Shown here: piece after piece, positions 46,571 to 54,979 of the stretch
Layout: each line of letters starts with the position of its first letter
Numbering within the stretch: position 1 is the stretch's first letter
NCBI GenBank assembly: GCA_965199845.1
Contig: CBDATZ010000058.1
Location: 81,492-145,491, forward strand
Direction: 5' to 3'
Length of the DNA: 64,000 bases
DNA from: Ilyomonas sp965199845
GTDB lineage: Bacteria; Bacteroidota; Bacteroidia; Chitinophagales; Chitinophagaceae
The notes under the pieces: model-generated
Databases searched by the model: none
Seen by the model: only the letters and a program-made list of their open reading frames with translations
What the model was told of the DNA's origin: nothing
Translations under genes and position numbers: made by a program

Positions 46571-46768
46571 AGCCAACGTTTCAGGCTTGGCGAAGAACTG
46601 GTATTTGAAACTCGTCAGCCCGAGCCAAAGCTAAATTTATAATTAAAACTTCATTGTTATTTCTATTGCCAAATTTATAATGTCGTGCTGATTACTGAAG
46701 CTGAATAGCGAAACAAAAGTTGATGTTGCGTTTTGTCAGCCAGTTTTTTGCCAAACCTTTTGTTGGCG
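46571..46768 (-). repeat. attC-like site 12
   Basis: Boxes AGCCAAC and GTTGGCG; arm GGCTTGGCGAAGAACTGG pairs with CCAGTTTTTTGCCAAACC at 15 of 18 positions. Confidence 0.88.
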
Positions 46769-46779
46769 GTAGTTGTTCT

Positions 46780-47352
46780 TTAAAAAAGTCCGTTATAAAT
46801 AGTTGGGTTTGTCAAAATATTCGCAACAATATTTGACAAAACATCTCCTCCAAATCCTTTAATTTTTTCAATCAATCTAATTTTAGTTTTTTCTGGTTCT
46901 GCTTTATAGTCTTGCATTATTTCTTTTATTGCTTTAAAGTCTCTACCAGTCAGTTCATCTTTTATTGCGTCCAAAAACAAGGTCAAAGTTAGTTGTTGCG
47001 TATTGCTTTGATTGTTTGCTATATGAATATTGTTTGTCCAGCCGCTTTTAGTGCTTGCTTCTTTTTCAGGTTCAGTCGGCAATAGTTTTATAGCTCTAAG
47101 AACACCTAAAATTTTACGATGATTGTCTGGACTTAACTTTTTTGCGGCTTCCTTTATTTCTTCTAAATCACTCGGATGATATGTCTTAATGAAACGTTGT
47201 GCAGAAGATTGCCAATTTTGATAATTTTCTTGCTCGGAAGTCTTGTAAACTGAATAAGTTCTAATAACGTTCGGTCCAGATGGCACATATGTTATTGTCG
47301 GAGTTAGTCGTTCTCCTTCTGTTATAAGTTCTTCTAAAATTTCGGAATTCAT
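46780..47352 (-). CDS. Cassette gene: soluble protein of unknown function
   Basis: A 190-residue protein without signal or membrane helix. The middle has NNIHIANNQSNTQQLTLTLF, then LDAIKDELTGRDFKAIKEI, and the C-terminus GFGGDVLSNIVANILTNPT. That C-terminal pattern occurs in proteins near defence loci in my memory, but no function is established. The cassette begins GTTGGCGGTA and ends TACCGCCAAC, perfect partners. Confidence 0.6.
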   Translation of the reverse strand: MNSEILEELITEGERLTPTITYVPSGPNVIRTYSVYKTSEQENYQNWQSSAQRFIKTYHPSDLEEIKEAAKKLSPDNHRKILGVLRAIKLLPTEPEKEASTKSGWTNNIHIANNQSNTQQLTLTLFLDAIKDELTGRDFKAIKEIMQDYKAEPEKTKIRLIEKIKGFGGDVLSNIVANILTNPTIYNGLF

Positions 47353-47390
47353 TTTATGGTTTGATAGTTTAGATGTTCAATCCCAATTAC

Positions 47391-47523
47391 CGCCAACGGC
47401 TCAGGCTTGGCGATAGTAGCGGCAATAGCGTTCCGTCAGTTCAAATATAGTTATATCGTTCAATAGAATTCCTTTTGCTGAATGACTTCTGTCAGCCGCT
47501 ATTTTGGCAAGCAACTGTTAGCT
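47391..47523 (-). repeat. attC-like site 13
   Basis: Boxes CGCCAAC and GTTAGCT; arm GGCTTGGCGATAGTAGCGG pairs with CCGCTATTTTGGCAAGC. Confidence 0.82.
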
Positions 47524-47985
47524 GGTGTTTTGTTTCAGGACAGACAACTTGCTTTGTAGTTTTGTAAAGTCTTTCTTTCGTCCAAGAACAAAGCTTTTGT
47601 TGTCAAGTGTCACTAGAATACAGTCAGGAAAGTCACCGAGCCAATAACCGTCACCTGTGTAATCTATAAATTCAAGTTTAGAAATACCATTGATAAAACC
47701 AATCGTATCTCTACTTAATTGAATGTCGTTAAAGTGCTGAGTCAATGACTCATAAGTTAATCCAACAAATGACTTTGTCACAGTTATTATGTGTCCTTGT
47801 ATAGTCACATTATATGTCGCTAAAACCAATGGAAGTAAAATTATAAACAGGTGTCCAATGAGCAATAGCACTAAGTCTACTTTGCCATAAGTCAAACTAG
47901 AAGAAAAGATTGAAATTATAACCAACGCATAAGTCACGGGTAGTCCGTCGTTGATGTTAGGTCTCTTAAAGATGATCTTTGTCAC
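47518..47985 (-). CDS. Cassette gene: two-helix membrane protein with PH-like C-terminus
   Basis: The frame runs back into the attC-like site, so the real start is probably the GTG at 47,983-47,985, giving 155 residues. Two helices (LPVTYALVIISIFSSSL and LVLLLIGHLFIILLPLVLA) are followed by a beta-rich tail (ATYNVTIQGHIITVTKSFV, FPDCILVTLDNKSFVLGRK) resembling bacterial PH-like domains. The stop lies in the next GTT box. Function unknown. Confidence 0.55.
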   Translation of the reverse strand: MTKIIFKRPNINDGLPVTYALVIISIFSSSLTYGKVDLVLLLIGHLFIILLPLVLATYNVTIQGHIITVTKSFVGLTYESLTQHFNDIQLSRDTIGFINGISKLEFIDYTGDGYWLGDFPDCILVTLDNKSFVLGRKKDFTKLQSKLSVLKQNTS

Positions 47986-48009
47986 AATAGTTGTCTGTCT
48001 TAAAATGCC

Positions 48010-48203
48010 AGCTAACGAATAGGGCTTGCTGCTGTGCTGGGATTTGAAAAACGTCAGCCCGGAACTGAAGCCCAATAAAATTACTGATGTTGAAGTTAAG
48101 AAAAAGCTTGTTAAAATTCCGTCAGCCGAAACCGATGCTGATAGCGAACAAAAAGATGAGGATTTATTCGTCCGCCAGCATAGCAGCAAACCCAATGTTG
48201 TGC
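48010..48203 (-). repeat. attC-like site 14
   Basis: Boxes AGCTAAC and GTTGTGC; arm GGGCTTGCTGCTGTGCTGGG pairs with GCCAGCATAGCAGCAAACCC. Confidence 0.85.
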
Positions 48204-48215
48204 GTAGTTTTATTT

Positions 48216-48614
48216 TCAGAATCCAAATTTTCTTAAAATGTTTGCTTGTTGTGTTAGCCCTCTTTTTTCTAATTCCTTAATAAAAACATGAATCGGCGGA
48301 ATGTTGCTCATATAGCCACCCGGACCAGTATACATTCCTCCGCCAGGTCCAGTATAAAGACCACCACCCGGACCAGTATAAAATCCTCCACCGGGACCCG
48401 TATAAAGTCCACCACCCGGACCAGTGTAGAGTCCGCCACCAGGTCCCGTATAAAGTCCGCCTCCCGGACCAGTATACATGCCACCTCCTGGTCCAGTGTA
48501 CATACCACCTCCAGGTCCCGTATAAGCTCCACCTCCAGGTCCGGTATAAAGTCCGCCTCCCGGACCTGTGTAAAGTCCACCTCCTGGTCCAGTATACTTG
48601 TCTCTTGCCCACAT
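48216..48614 (-). CDS. Cassette gene: YTGPGGG-repeat protein
   Basis: A 132-residue protein. Residues 7-101 are twelve tandem copies of the 8-residue unit Y-T-G-P-G-G-G-x, where x is mostly L, M, A or F. The C-terminal 30 residues (SNIPPIHVFIKELEKRGLT) are a conserved-looking helical cap. Codons within repeats vary (GGT/GGA/GGC and CCC/CCT/CCA), so the protein, not just the DNA, is kept. Tyr-Gly-Pro repeats suggest a flat beta or fibrous structure. No function is known, and no signal peptide is present. The other five frames are repeat shadows. Confidence 0.7.
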   Translation of the reverse strand: MWARDKYTGPGGGLYTGPGGGLYTGPGGGAYTGPGGGMYTGPGGGMYTGPGGGLYTGPGGGLYTGPGGGLYTGPGGGFYTGPGGGLYTGPGGGMYTGPGGYMSNIPPIHVFIKELEKRGLTQQANILRKFGF

Positions 48615-48725
48615 AAATTTTAATTTTATTGATTTAGAATATATTTCAACACAGTCATTTCCTAAATAATGTCATGCTAATTGAGACAAGTTCTTTTGGA
48701 TTGAAGTGTGTCTCACGAAAATTAC

Positions 48726-48923
48726 GCTTAACGTCCGGGCTTTACGCCCGGCACGGCGGATGTAATCCGTCGGCTTGGAACGGAAGCCGAAAGTAGCACA
48801 AAAGAAACAAATAAAAACCAATGTTCAGCCGCGTTCCGTCGAGCCACGAACCAAAGATGGAAAGAGAACGGAAGTAGCGGCTGACACTTGTCAGCCGGGC
48901 TGGCGTAAAGCCATTTGTTGCCT
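48726..48923 (-). repeat. attC-like site 15
   Basis: Boxes GCTTAAC and GTTGCCT; the same arms as site 4 (GGGCTTTACGCCCGG). Confidence 0.82.
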
Positions 48924-49082
48924 GCCTGCTTTATTGTGTCACCACAGCAAGCCTGCGCCGGCAACACAATACAAAACAGCGTTGCAAGCAAACGTTGATG
49001 CTTAGCACTTCTTAGGTAAAACAACCAGGAACAAAAGAACAAACAACTCTCAAATGAAACAAGTCAAAAGATAGCAGGCAAC
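48918..49082 (-). repeat. Type B non-coding cassette body, copy 2
   Basis: Opens GTTGCCTGCC and closes AGCAGGCAAC, near-identical to copy 1. Confidence 0.72.
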
Positions 49083-49206
49083 GGTCCACTGCTTGCCGAA
49101 GTAGCGGCAATAGTATTCGCCTGCTCAAATATAGTTATATCGTTCAACAGAAACTATTTGCTGACTGATTTGAGTCAGCCGCTATTTTGGCAAGCACTTG
49201 TTAAGC
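49076..49206 (-). repeat. attC-like site 16
   Basis: Boxes AGGCAAC and GTTAAGC; arm CTGCTTGCCGAAGTAGCGG pairs with CCGCTATTTTGGCAAGCA. Confidence 0.82.
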
Positions 49207-49351
49207 GCAGACTTTATGTTGGCAATGTGAAGTTGCCAACCAAAGCAACACCAGACAAAAGAGTTTTGCAAAATAAAGCGTTGGCTTAGAAGAATCCAAT
49301 TGAAGAACTAAACAAAATAACGACTGGCTGTTATTAAAAGTTGCGCTTAAC
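49201..49351 (-). repeat. Type A non-coding cassette body, copy 3
   Basis: The same boxes and TTGGCAA/TTGCCAA hairpin, with a one-base deletion that would break any frame. Confidence 0.75.
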
Positions 49352-49538
49352 GGGCAGGGCTTTATGCAGGTTGGGAATTAGTATTCCGTCCGCCGATAAC
49401 GGCTCCTGATTGAAAATATTTTGATGAAGTTATGTACAAAAGTTTGATAGTTATTCGTATGCTGGAACTCAAGCTGGGATTCGCAATAAGCTGATGTTAC
49501 ACTGTCGTGCCCAACTTGCATAAAACCCAATGTTAGCG
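49345..49538 (-). repeat. attC-like site 17
   Basis: Boxes GCTTAAC and GTTAGCG; arm GGGCTTTATGCAGGTTGGG pairs with CCCAACTTGCATAAAACCC. Confidence 0.85.
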
Positions 49539-50660
49539 GTAGGCATATTGCCGTAACGCTTCAACATATTTTTCAACACCCACTGGTTTTGCTGTTACAG
49601 TTCTTTTTCCAAAGAATGTTTTATAGCGTTTAATAATTTCACTGTTGGATTTCTTAATCTCGTCAGTTAGTTCTTCTCTAACCACAACTTCAATTTCTGC
49701 ATCGTGTGGTATCATTCTTGCAAGTAATTGCCTTAATTCATAGTCTGCTTGTGGTAAAGAATAGCCAATAAAAACAATTTTGTTTGCTTCTGATAATTCT
49801 ACACTTGCGTTTTGCCAAATTAACTTTATCTGAAAATTGTTTAAATCTTTTAAGAATGTTGGCATGATTAAATTACTTCTTAAAACACTTGATACTGTTT
49901 TACTTTCTTTAAAATTAACAGAGCAATGATGGCATTTTTTATTTCTGTAAATACCGTACTCAGCTATTTTATTGTAAAACGCTACATATAATCTTTGGCA
50001 CTTCGGGCAACTTAACCAGTTCATAGAACCATGTATTTTGAGAAGTTTTACATTGTACTTGCCTTTTCCTAATGCCCAAAGTCCTGGCTTTATTGTTTCG
50101 TCATCATGCAGAGAACTTAAATAGCAGCAGTAATCAACGACGCCATTGTGGCTGTCATTTTCTATTGCATGCTTTATGGAATTGTCAAGAAGAATGTCCC
50201 AATTTGTAGAAATAACAGCAACTGGGTCGTGGTGCTTGTTCTTCATCCTTGGCTTCATTTGCCTGACTAAATATTCTGCAAAGTCGTCTATGTAAGATTT
50301 GTGTGATGAAGCATTTTGTAATTTTTCTTTTATTGCAAAAATTATGAGTGAATAGATTTTTTCCCTCAACTCTACTAATTTTTTATTGTCAAGCGACCGA
50401 AATGAAATTCCGTCAATTATACATCTGTCAATTGGAGTGAAAACATCTTCCAGAGCAACGCTGTCGAACTGCCTTTTGTCTATATACAATTCTTCTGAAA
50501 GGAATTTTTCAAAATCGTCTAAGTAGCCTTTTATTAACTTGTCCTTGTTGCCAAAATGTTTACTTCGGAGATTAAGTATTTCATCAATTATTTCTGATTG
50601 AATTGGAGCTTTAGCTGGCTTTGAAAATCCTGCACCTAAAATGTAAACTGTTTTGTCCAT
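49533..50660 (-). CDS. Cassette gene: SIR2-like protein, probable defence NADase
   Basis: A 375-residue protein with the SIR2-like fold. The NAD-binding start is TVYILGAGFSKPAKAP, the central stretch is VAVISTNWDILLDNSI (SIR2 TxNxD pattern), then KLLKIHGSMNWLSCPKCQ with the conserved histidine. It has a zinc ribbon (CPKC and CHHC) and ends IVFIGYSLPQADYELRQLL. Many stand-alone SIR2-like proteins protect against phages by destroying NAD+. That role is inferred from the family and from the cassette company. The stop lies in the GTT box. Confidence 0.8.
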   Translation of the reverse strand: MDKTVYILGAGFSKPAKAPIQSEIIDEILNLRSKHFGNKDKLIKGYLDDFEKFLSEELYIDKRQFDSVALEDVFTPIDRCIIDGISFRSLDNKKLVELREKIYSLIIFAIKEKLQNASSHKSYIDDFAEYLVRQMKPRMKNKHHDPVAVISTNWDILLDNSIKHAIENDSHNGVVDYCCYLSSLHDDETIKPGLWALGKGKYNVKLLKIHGSMNWLSCPKCQRLYVAFYNKIAEYGIYRNKKCHHCSVNFKESKTVSSVLRSNLIMPTFLKDLNNFQIKLIWQNASVELSEANKIVFIGYSLPQADYELRQLLARMIPHDAEIEVVVREELTDEIKKSNSEIIKRYKTFFGKRTVTAKPVGVEKYVEALRQYAYR

Positions 50661-50700
50661 AGTGTTTTGATGAAGTGTGAGATGTCGCTCTAATGCTTAC

Positions 50701-50901
50701 CGCTAACGGCTCGGTATTGCTTGCAGGCGGGATAATAGCGCTGTGTCAGCCGGTAACCGAAGCTAAATTAATGATTAATTGCTGATGTTTACAAACTGCT
50801 GCTCACCTGCGTTCCGTCACGATGGAACTAAAGCTAAATAGAATTACTGCTGTTGATGCTGCGCCGTGTCAGCCCCGCTTGCAGCAATACTTTTGTTGGG
50901 C
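50701..50901 (-). repeat. attC-like site 18
   Basis: Boxes CGCTAAC and GTTGGGC; arm GTATTGCTTGCAGGCGGG pairs with CCCCGCTTGCAGCAATAC. Confidence 0.85.
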
Positions 50902-50925
50902 GTTCGTGCTACTTTTTAACGTAGA

Positions 50926-51996
50926 TTAATTTATTTGCTTTCCATCTTCATTCCACATTACATCTGATAATTCTTTGCCATGTTCATAATGAGTTTCCCT
51001 TTTTTTATTTCCATTTTCGTAGAACTGTAAAAGCGTTCCATGAAATTCTCCATCATCATCAAAACTAGTAATTGATTCTGGCTTTCCAGTTTCAAAATAT
51101 CTTTTCCAAACATCAATTCTTTCATGACTTTTACTCCAATAACTTTCAAGTTGTAATTGTCCGTTGCTAAACCACATCAATCTTTTTCCGATTAGCTCAT
51201 CGTCATCATAAATTGCAGAATCTTCTTTTTGCCCATTTTTAAACCATGATTCCCAAAGTCCGTCTTTCTTTGAGTTTTTGTATTTGCCTCGTTCTTTAAT
51301 TTTCCCGTCATCATACTTATCAATAAACAAACCATTATTTGGCGGGTTTTCTCTATTCATGTATGAATTTAGTTCGTTAGAATATTTCAAAGAATCTTCT
51401 TTATTCTCAAAGAGAGTTTTCTTAAAGTCATTGATAATTTTGTTTTCAAGAATGAAATCGGAATAAACCAAATTCCATCTGATTTCTTTACTTACAGGCT
51501 GATTCGGTTTTCTCATTTCACTATTTCCTATTTGGGCAACCGCATCATTCGTTTTCCATGTTATAAGATTCCAATAAGTAATCCAATCTTGCAGCGGATG
51601 AGTTTCTTCATATTGTTTACTTTGTCCTTCGCCTCCAAATTTATCTGTAAATAATTTTTGCATCTTTTGCTTTTCTCCATCCGTCATGAAGGAAACTGTA
51701 ATATTTAAAATTGTATTACCAAGAAGGGTCAAGGCAATACTTGAATCTCTCTTCATTTGCCAAATGGCGATAGGGAGTCCATGATATTTGTCCGGCAATT
51801 TATCTACATTATCAATTGACCAACCGTCCAAATAATTTGGAAAGTAGAGGTCTCCAAATTTATTAAACTGTGTGGTATCAACCTTGTCGCCGATTTTATA
51901 AGATTTAATTTCGAGTTGCCCCGGATAATTATAATTCTGGGAACACGATGCCAAACTTATTATTAGGAAAATTAGTATTGTCGGAATAAGTTTCAT
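50926..51996 (-). CDS. Cassette gene: MORN-repeat lipoprotein
   Basis: A 356-residue lipoprotein (leader LIPTILIFLIISLASC). The N-terminal half has no clear family. The C-terminal half (about 215-350) is a run of MORN_2-like repeats: KIKERGKYKNSKKDGLWESW, KNGQKEDSAIYDDDELIG, SNGQLQLESYW and ENGNKKRETHYEHGKEL. Such repeats occur in antitoxin-like YwqK proteins and in surface lipoproteins. Function unknown. Cassette start GTTGGGCG and end CGCCCAAC are partners. Confidence 0.75.
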   Translation of the reverse strand: MKLIPTILIFLIISLASCSQNYNYPGQLEIKSYKIGDKVDTTQFNKFGDLYFPNYLDGWSIDNVDKLPDKYHGLPIAIWQMKRDSSIALTLLGNTILNITVSFMTDGEKQKMQKLFTDKFGGEGQSKQYEETHPLQDWITYWNLITWKTNDAVAQIGNSEMRKPNQPVSKEIRWNLVYSDFILENKIINDFKKTLFENKEDSLKYSNELNSYMNRENPPNNGLFIDKYDDGKIKERGKYKNSKKDGLWESWFKNGQKEDSAIYDDDELIGKRLMWFSNGQLQLESYWSKSHERIDVWKRYFETGKPESITSFDDDGEFHGTLLQFYENGNKKRETHYEHGKELSDVMWNEDGKQIN

Positions 51997-52055
51997 TATT
52001 TTTTTGTCTCCATTAATAAAATCAGTTTGATATTAGAGTGTCGTCAAAGCATGAC

Positions 52056-52174
52056 GCCCAACGGCTCGGCTTTCTGCTGTGCTGGCAATAGTATTCCGTC
52101 TGCCAGATTACTTACTAAAGTTAAATAGAATTACTAATGACGAGGTGAAAAGTGTCAGCCAGCATAGCAGAAAG
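52056..52174 (-). repeat. attC-like site 19, truncated
   Basis: It opens GCCCAACGGCTCGGCTTTCTGC. The right arm reaches CCAGCATAGCAGAAAG and stops where site 20 begins, without a GTT box. A cassette body has been lost between the two sites. Confidence 0.7.
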
Positions 52175-52366
52175 CGGCTCAGGCTTGGCGAAGAACTGGT
52201 ATTTGAAACTCGTCAGCCAGAACTGCTGCTAAATTTATAATTAAAAGTCCATTGTTTGTTCTATAGCCAAATTTATATCGTCGTGCTGATAACCAAAGCT
52301 AAATAGCGAACAAAAAGCTGATGCTGCACTTTGTCAGCCAGTTTTTTGCCAAACCATTTGTTGTGC
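52175..52366 (-). repeat. attC-like site 20
   Basis: It starts CGGCTCAGGCTTGGCG without its first box. The arm GGCTTGGCGAAGAACTGG pairs with CCAGTTTTTTGCCAAACC; last box GTTGTGC. It is identical to site 21. Confidence 0.8.
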
Positions 52367-52373
52367 GTAGTAT

Positions 52374-52940
52374 TTATTCTCCAAACGCAATTAGAACATC
52401 GTAAAAAACTTTTCCATTTGGAAGAAAAAACAACAAGTCTTTTTGTCCTAATAAACTTGTTTGTCTCTTAGCAACAAGGCGTTTGATAACAAACTTGTAC
52501 GTCATCTTTGAATATATCATGAAGTGTCCATTTATAATTAAATCCCCACCAATGAAATTAAACTCTTTATTCAATTCTTGAACTTCTGCACTAATGATTT
52601 CATTTTTTAAAATACTGTCTCGTTGAACATTTCCATAACTATATAAAACGTCTTTAACTCTTATTGTTTTTGTGTTTGATTTCAGTGTGTCAGCAAACTT
52701 ATTGAATGAAAAAAGCTTATAGTCATTTGTATTTTTTGAATTATTAATGAAGTCTGAAATGTCACTTTGCTTAAAATAAAGAATTGCATTGGTTACTTCG
52801 TAAATAAAAGTCTTCTCGTTTGTTGTGTCAATAAAAGTAGGCGTAAGGTTTTGTCTGCGTATGTCAAAAATTGTCTGGCAATAACCTTGCATCGTCACCA
52901 AAACAAATAAAGAAGTAATTAAGAATTTTAGAGCTGTCAT
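52374..52940 (-). CDS. Cassette gene: exported protein of unknown function (copy 1)
   Basis: A 188-residue protein starting MTALKFLITSLFVLVTMQGY, a signal peptide cleaved near CQT. The mature part has IFDIRRQNLTPTFIDTTN, LYFKQSDISDFINNSK and FVIKRLVAKRQTSLLGQ. No family was recognised. It is duplicated exactly at 53,780-54,346 together with its attC-like site, which shows recent cassette copying. The upstream GTG would start inside the box, so the ATG is preferred. Confidence 0.65.
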   Translation of the reverse strand: MTALKFLITSLFVLVTMQGYCQTIFDIRRQNLTPTFIDTTNEKTFIYEVTNAILYFKQSDISDFINNSKNTNDYKLFSFNKFADTLKSNTKTIRVKDVLYSYGNVQRDSILKNEIISAEVQELNKEFNFIGGDLIINGHFMIYSKMTYKFVIKRLVAKRQTSLLGQKDLLFFLPNGKVFYDVLIAFGE

Positions 52941-52948
52941 AATATTAC

Positions 52949-52967
52949 GCACAACGTTTTGTTGTGC
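52949..52967 (-). repeat. Minimal attC-like site (boxes only)
   Basis: GCACAAC, five bases, then GTTGTGC: both boxes with no stem between them. It looks like an attC-like site whose interior was deleted. Confidence 0.65.
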
Positions 52968-52979
52968 GTTCGGGCTTAT

Positions 52980-53534
52980 TCAATACTCAACTTTTGTCAG
53001 CTTAATTTTGTCTATATTTCTAAAGCCAAATAAGAAATCATCCTTTATTGTATATTCTTCGTTTGTTTCTGTTTTTAGCAAGTAATAATCCTTGTTGTCA
53101 GTAAATCGTCCATGAAGATAATCCCATGATTCCGGTGGTATGTGTTTGTCATCCATACCATCCACACTAAACAAGTTATCGGGTTTTTGAAACCTAACGA
53201 TAAATGCAGTGTCACCAACTTTAAATAGCCATGCTTCGTATTCTAAATGTAAGCGTCGCTCTATACCTGCAATAAATAAGTTATACATGATGATTGCAGA
53301 GATTACAGCGTTGATGATAAATACTATTGCATTTTGACATTTGAGTACATGTAGAATGGCAGCAATCACTAAGTTCACTATCATGACAAACGGTACTACA
53401 ATGAGAATTCCTATTCCAGCGTCGGGCGCTGGGTTTTCCCATTTTACATAGTTCCAAATAATAATAAGGTCAAGAATTGTCAGCAACAATACCCTTAGTA
53501 AAAGTCTTGTCCAGAATTGCTTTTGATTGTACAA
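52980..53534 (-). CDS. Cassette gene: three-helix membrane protein
   Basis: A 184-residue protein with helices LLRVLLLTILDLIIIWNY, IGILIVVPFVMIVNLVIA and NAIVFIINAVISAIIMYN, then a soluble C-terminal domain (VGDTAFIVRFQKPDNLFSV, YYLLKTETNEEYTIKDDF). No family was recognised. It lies between two copies of an identical cassette. Confidence 0.62.
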   Translation of the reverse strand: MYNQKQFWTRLLLRVLLLTILDLIIIWNYVKWENPAPDAGIGILIVVPFVMIVNLVIAAILHVLKCQNAIVFIINAVISAIIMYNLFIAGIERRLHLEYEAWLFKVGDTAFIVRFQKPDNLFSVDGMDDKHIPPESWDYLHGRFTDNKDYYLLKTETNEEYTIKDDFLFGFRNIDKIKLTKVEY

Positions 53535-53574
53535 ATAATTAGCTTTTAATTTTGAGGTAGTTTGTTAGCATAAC

Positions 53575-53772
53575 GTACAACGGCTCAGGCTTGGCGAAGA
53601 ACTGGTATTTGAAACTCGTCAGCCAGAACTGCTGCTAAATTTATAATTAAAAGTCCATTGTTTGTTCTATAGCCAAATTTATATCGTCGTGCTGATAACC
53701 AAAGCTAAATAGCGAACAAAAAGCTGATGCTGCACTTTGTCAGCCAGTTTTTTGCCAAACCATTTGTTGTGC
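53575..53772 (-). repeat. attC-like site 21
   Basis: Boxes GTACAAC and GTTGTGC. From 53,581 it is base-for-base the same as site 20. Confidence 0.85.
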
Positions 53773-53779
53773 GTAGTAT

Positions 53780-54346
53780 TTATTCTCCAAACGCAATTAG
53801 AACATCGTAAAAAACTTTTCCATTTGGAAGAAAAAACAACAAGTCTTTTTGTCCTAATAAACTTGTTTGTCTCTTAGCAACAAGGCGTTTGATAACAAAC
53901 TTGTACGTCATCTTTGAATATATCATGAAGTGTCCATTTATAATTAAATCCCCACCAATGAAATTAAACTCTTTATTCAATTCTTGAACTTCTGCACTAA
54001 TGATTTCATTTTTTAAAATACTGTCTCGTTGAACATTTCCATAACTATATAAAACGTCTTTAACTCTTATTGTTTTTGTGTTTGATTTCAGTGTGTCAGC
54101 AAACTTATTGAATGAAAAAAGCTTATAGTCATTTGTATTTTTTGAATTATTAATGAAGTCTGAAATGTCACTTTGCTTAAAATAAAGAATTGCATTGGTT
54201 ACTTCGTAAATAAAAGTCTTCTCGTTTGTTGTGTCAATAAAAGTAGGCGTAAGGTTTTGTCTGCGTATGTCAAAAATTGTCTGGCAATAACCTTGCATCG
54301 TCACCAAAACAAATAAAGAAGTAATTAAGAATTTTAGAGCTGTCAT
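53780..54346 (-). CDS. Cassette gene: exported protein of unknown function (copy 2)
   Basis: The 188-residue protein is identical to copy 1 (52,374-52,940). The identity covers the preceding attC-like site as well, 781 bp in all, from CGGCTCAGG to GCACAAC. The duplication is therefore of a whole cassette. The frame can be extended into the next site, but that part is not real coding. Confidence 0.65.
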   Translation of the reverse strand: MTALKFLITSLFVLVTMQGYCQTIFDIRRQNLTPTFIDTTNEKTFIYEVTNAILYFKQSDISDFINNSKNTNDYKLFSFNKFADTLKSNTKTIRVKDVLYSYGNVQRDSILKNEIISAEVQELNKEFNFIGGDLIINGHFMIYSKMTYKFVIKRLVAKRQTSLLGQKDLLFFLPNGKVFYDVLIAFGE

Positions 54347-54354
54347 AATATTAC

Positions 54355-54486
54355 GCACAACGTTCCACTGCTTGCCGAAGTAGCGGCAATAGCATTCCGT
54401 CTGCTCAAATATAGTTATATCGTTCAACAGAAACCATTTGCTGACTGATTTGAGTCAGCCGCTATTTTGGCAAGCACTTGTTAAGC
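54355..54486 (-). repeat. attC-like site 22
   Basis: Boxes GCACAAC and GTTAAGC; arm CTGCTTGCCGAAGTAGCGG pairs with CCGCTATTTTGGCAAGCA. Confidence 0.82.
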
Positions 54487-54631
54487 GCAGACTTTATATT
54501 GGCAACGTGAAGTTGCCAACCAAAGCAACACCAGGCAAAAGAGTTTTGCAAAATAAATCGCTGGCTTAGAAGAATCCAACTGAAGAACTAAACAAAATAA
54601 AGACTGGCTGTTATTAAAAGTTGCGCTTAAC
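54481..54631 (-). repeat. Type A non-coding cassette body, copy 4
   Basis: Opens TTAAGCGCAGAC, closes GCGCTTAAC, with the TTGGCAAC hairpin. Confidence 0.75.
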
Positions 54632-54821
54632 GACCAGGCTTTACGCCCGGCACGGCGGATGTAATCCGTCGGCTTGGAACGGAAGCCGAAAGTAGCACAA
54701 AAGAAACAAACAAGAACCAATGTTCAGCCGCGTTCCGTCGAGCCGATAACCGCAGATGGAAAGAGAACGCCAGCCCGGCTGACACTTGTCAGCCGGGCTG
54801 GCGTAAAGCCATTTGTTGCCT
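54625..54821 (-). repeat. attC-like site 23
   Basis: Boxes GCTTAAC and GTTGCCT; arm CAGGCTTTACGCCCGG against CCGGGCTGGCGTAAAGCC. Confidence 0.8.
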
Positions 54822-54979
54822 GCCTGCTTTATTGTGTCACCACAACGAACCTGCGCCGGCAACACAATACAAAACTGCTTTGCAAACAAACGTTAATGCT
54901 TAGCACTTTTTAGGTAAAACAACTTGTAAGGAAAGAATGAACGGCTCTCAAATGAAACAAGTTAAAAGTGGCAGGCAAC
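54816..54979 (-). repeat. Type B non-coding cassette body, copy 3
   Basis: Opens GTTGCCTGCC, closes GGCAGGCAAC. Confidence 0.72.

Noticed and set aside
47518..48195. 225-residue version of the membrane cassette protein
   Set aside because: Its first 70 residues are translated from attC-like site 14.
48277..48623. Five other-frame ORFs over the YTGPGGG gene
   Set aside because: They are shadows of the 24-bp repeat; only one frame has a normal start, a cap domain and site-to-site placement.
48728..49042. ORFs through type B cassettes and sites on the - strand
   Set aside because: They span non-coding site DNA and are not kept in frame in the other copies.
53780..54427. 215-residue version of the duplicated cassette protein
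   Set aside because: The extra N-terminus lies in the attC-like site, and the twin copy lacks it.
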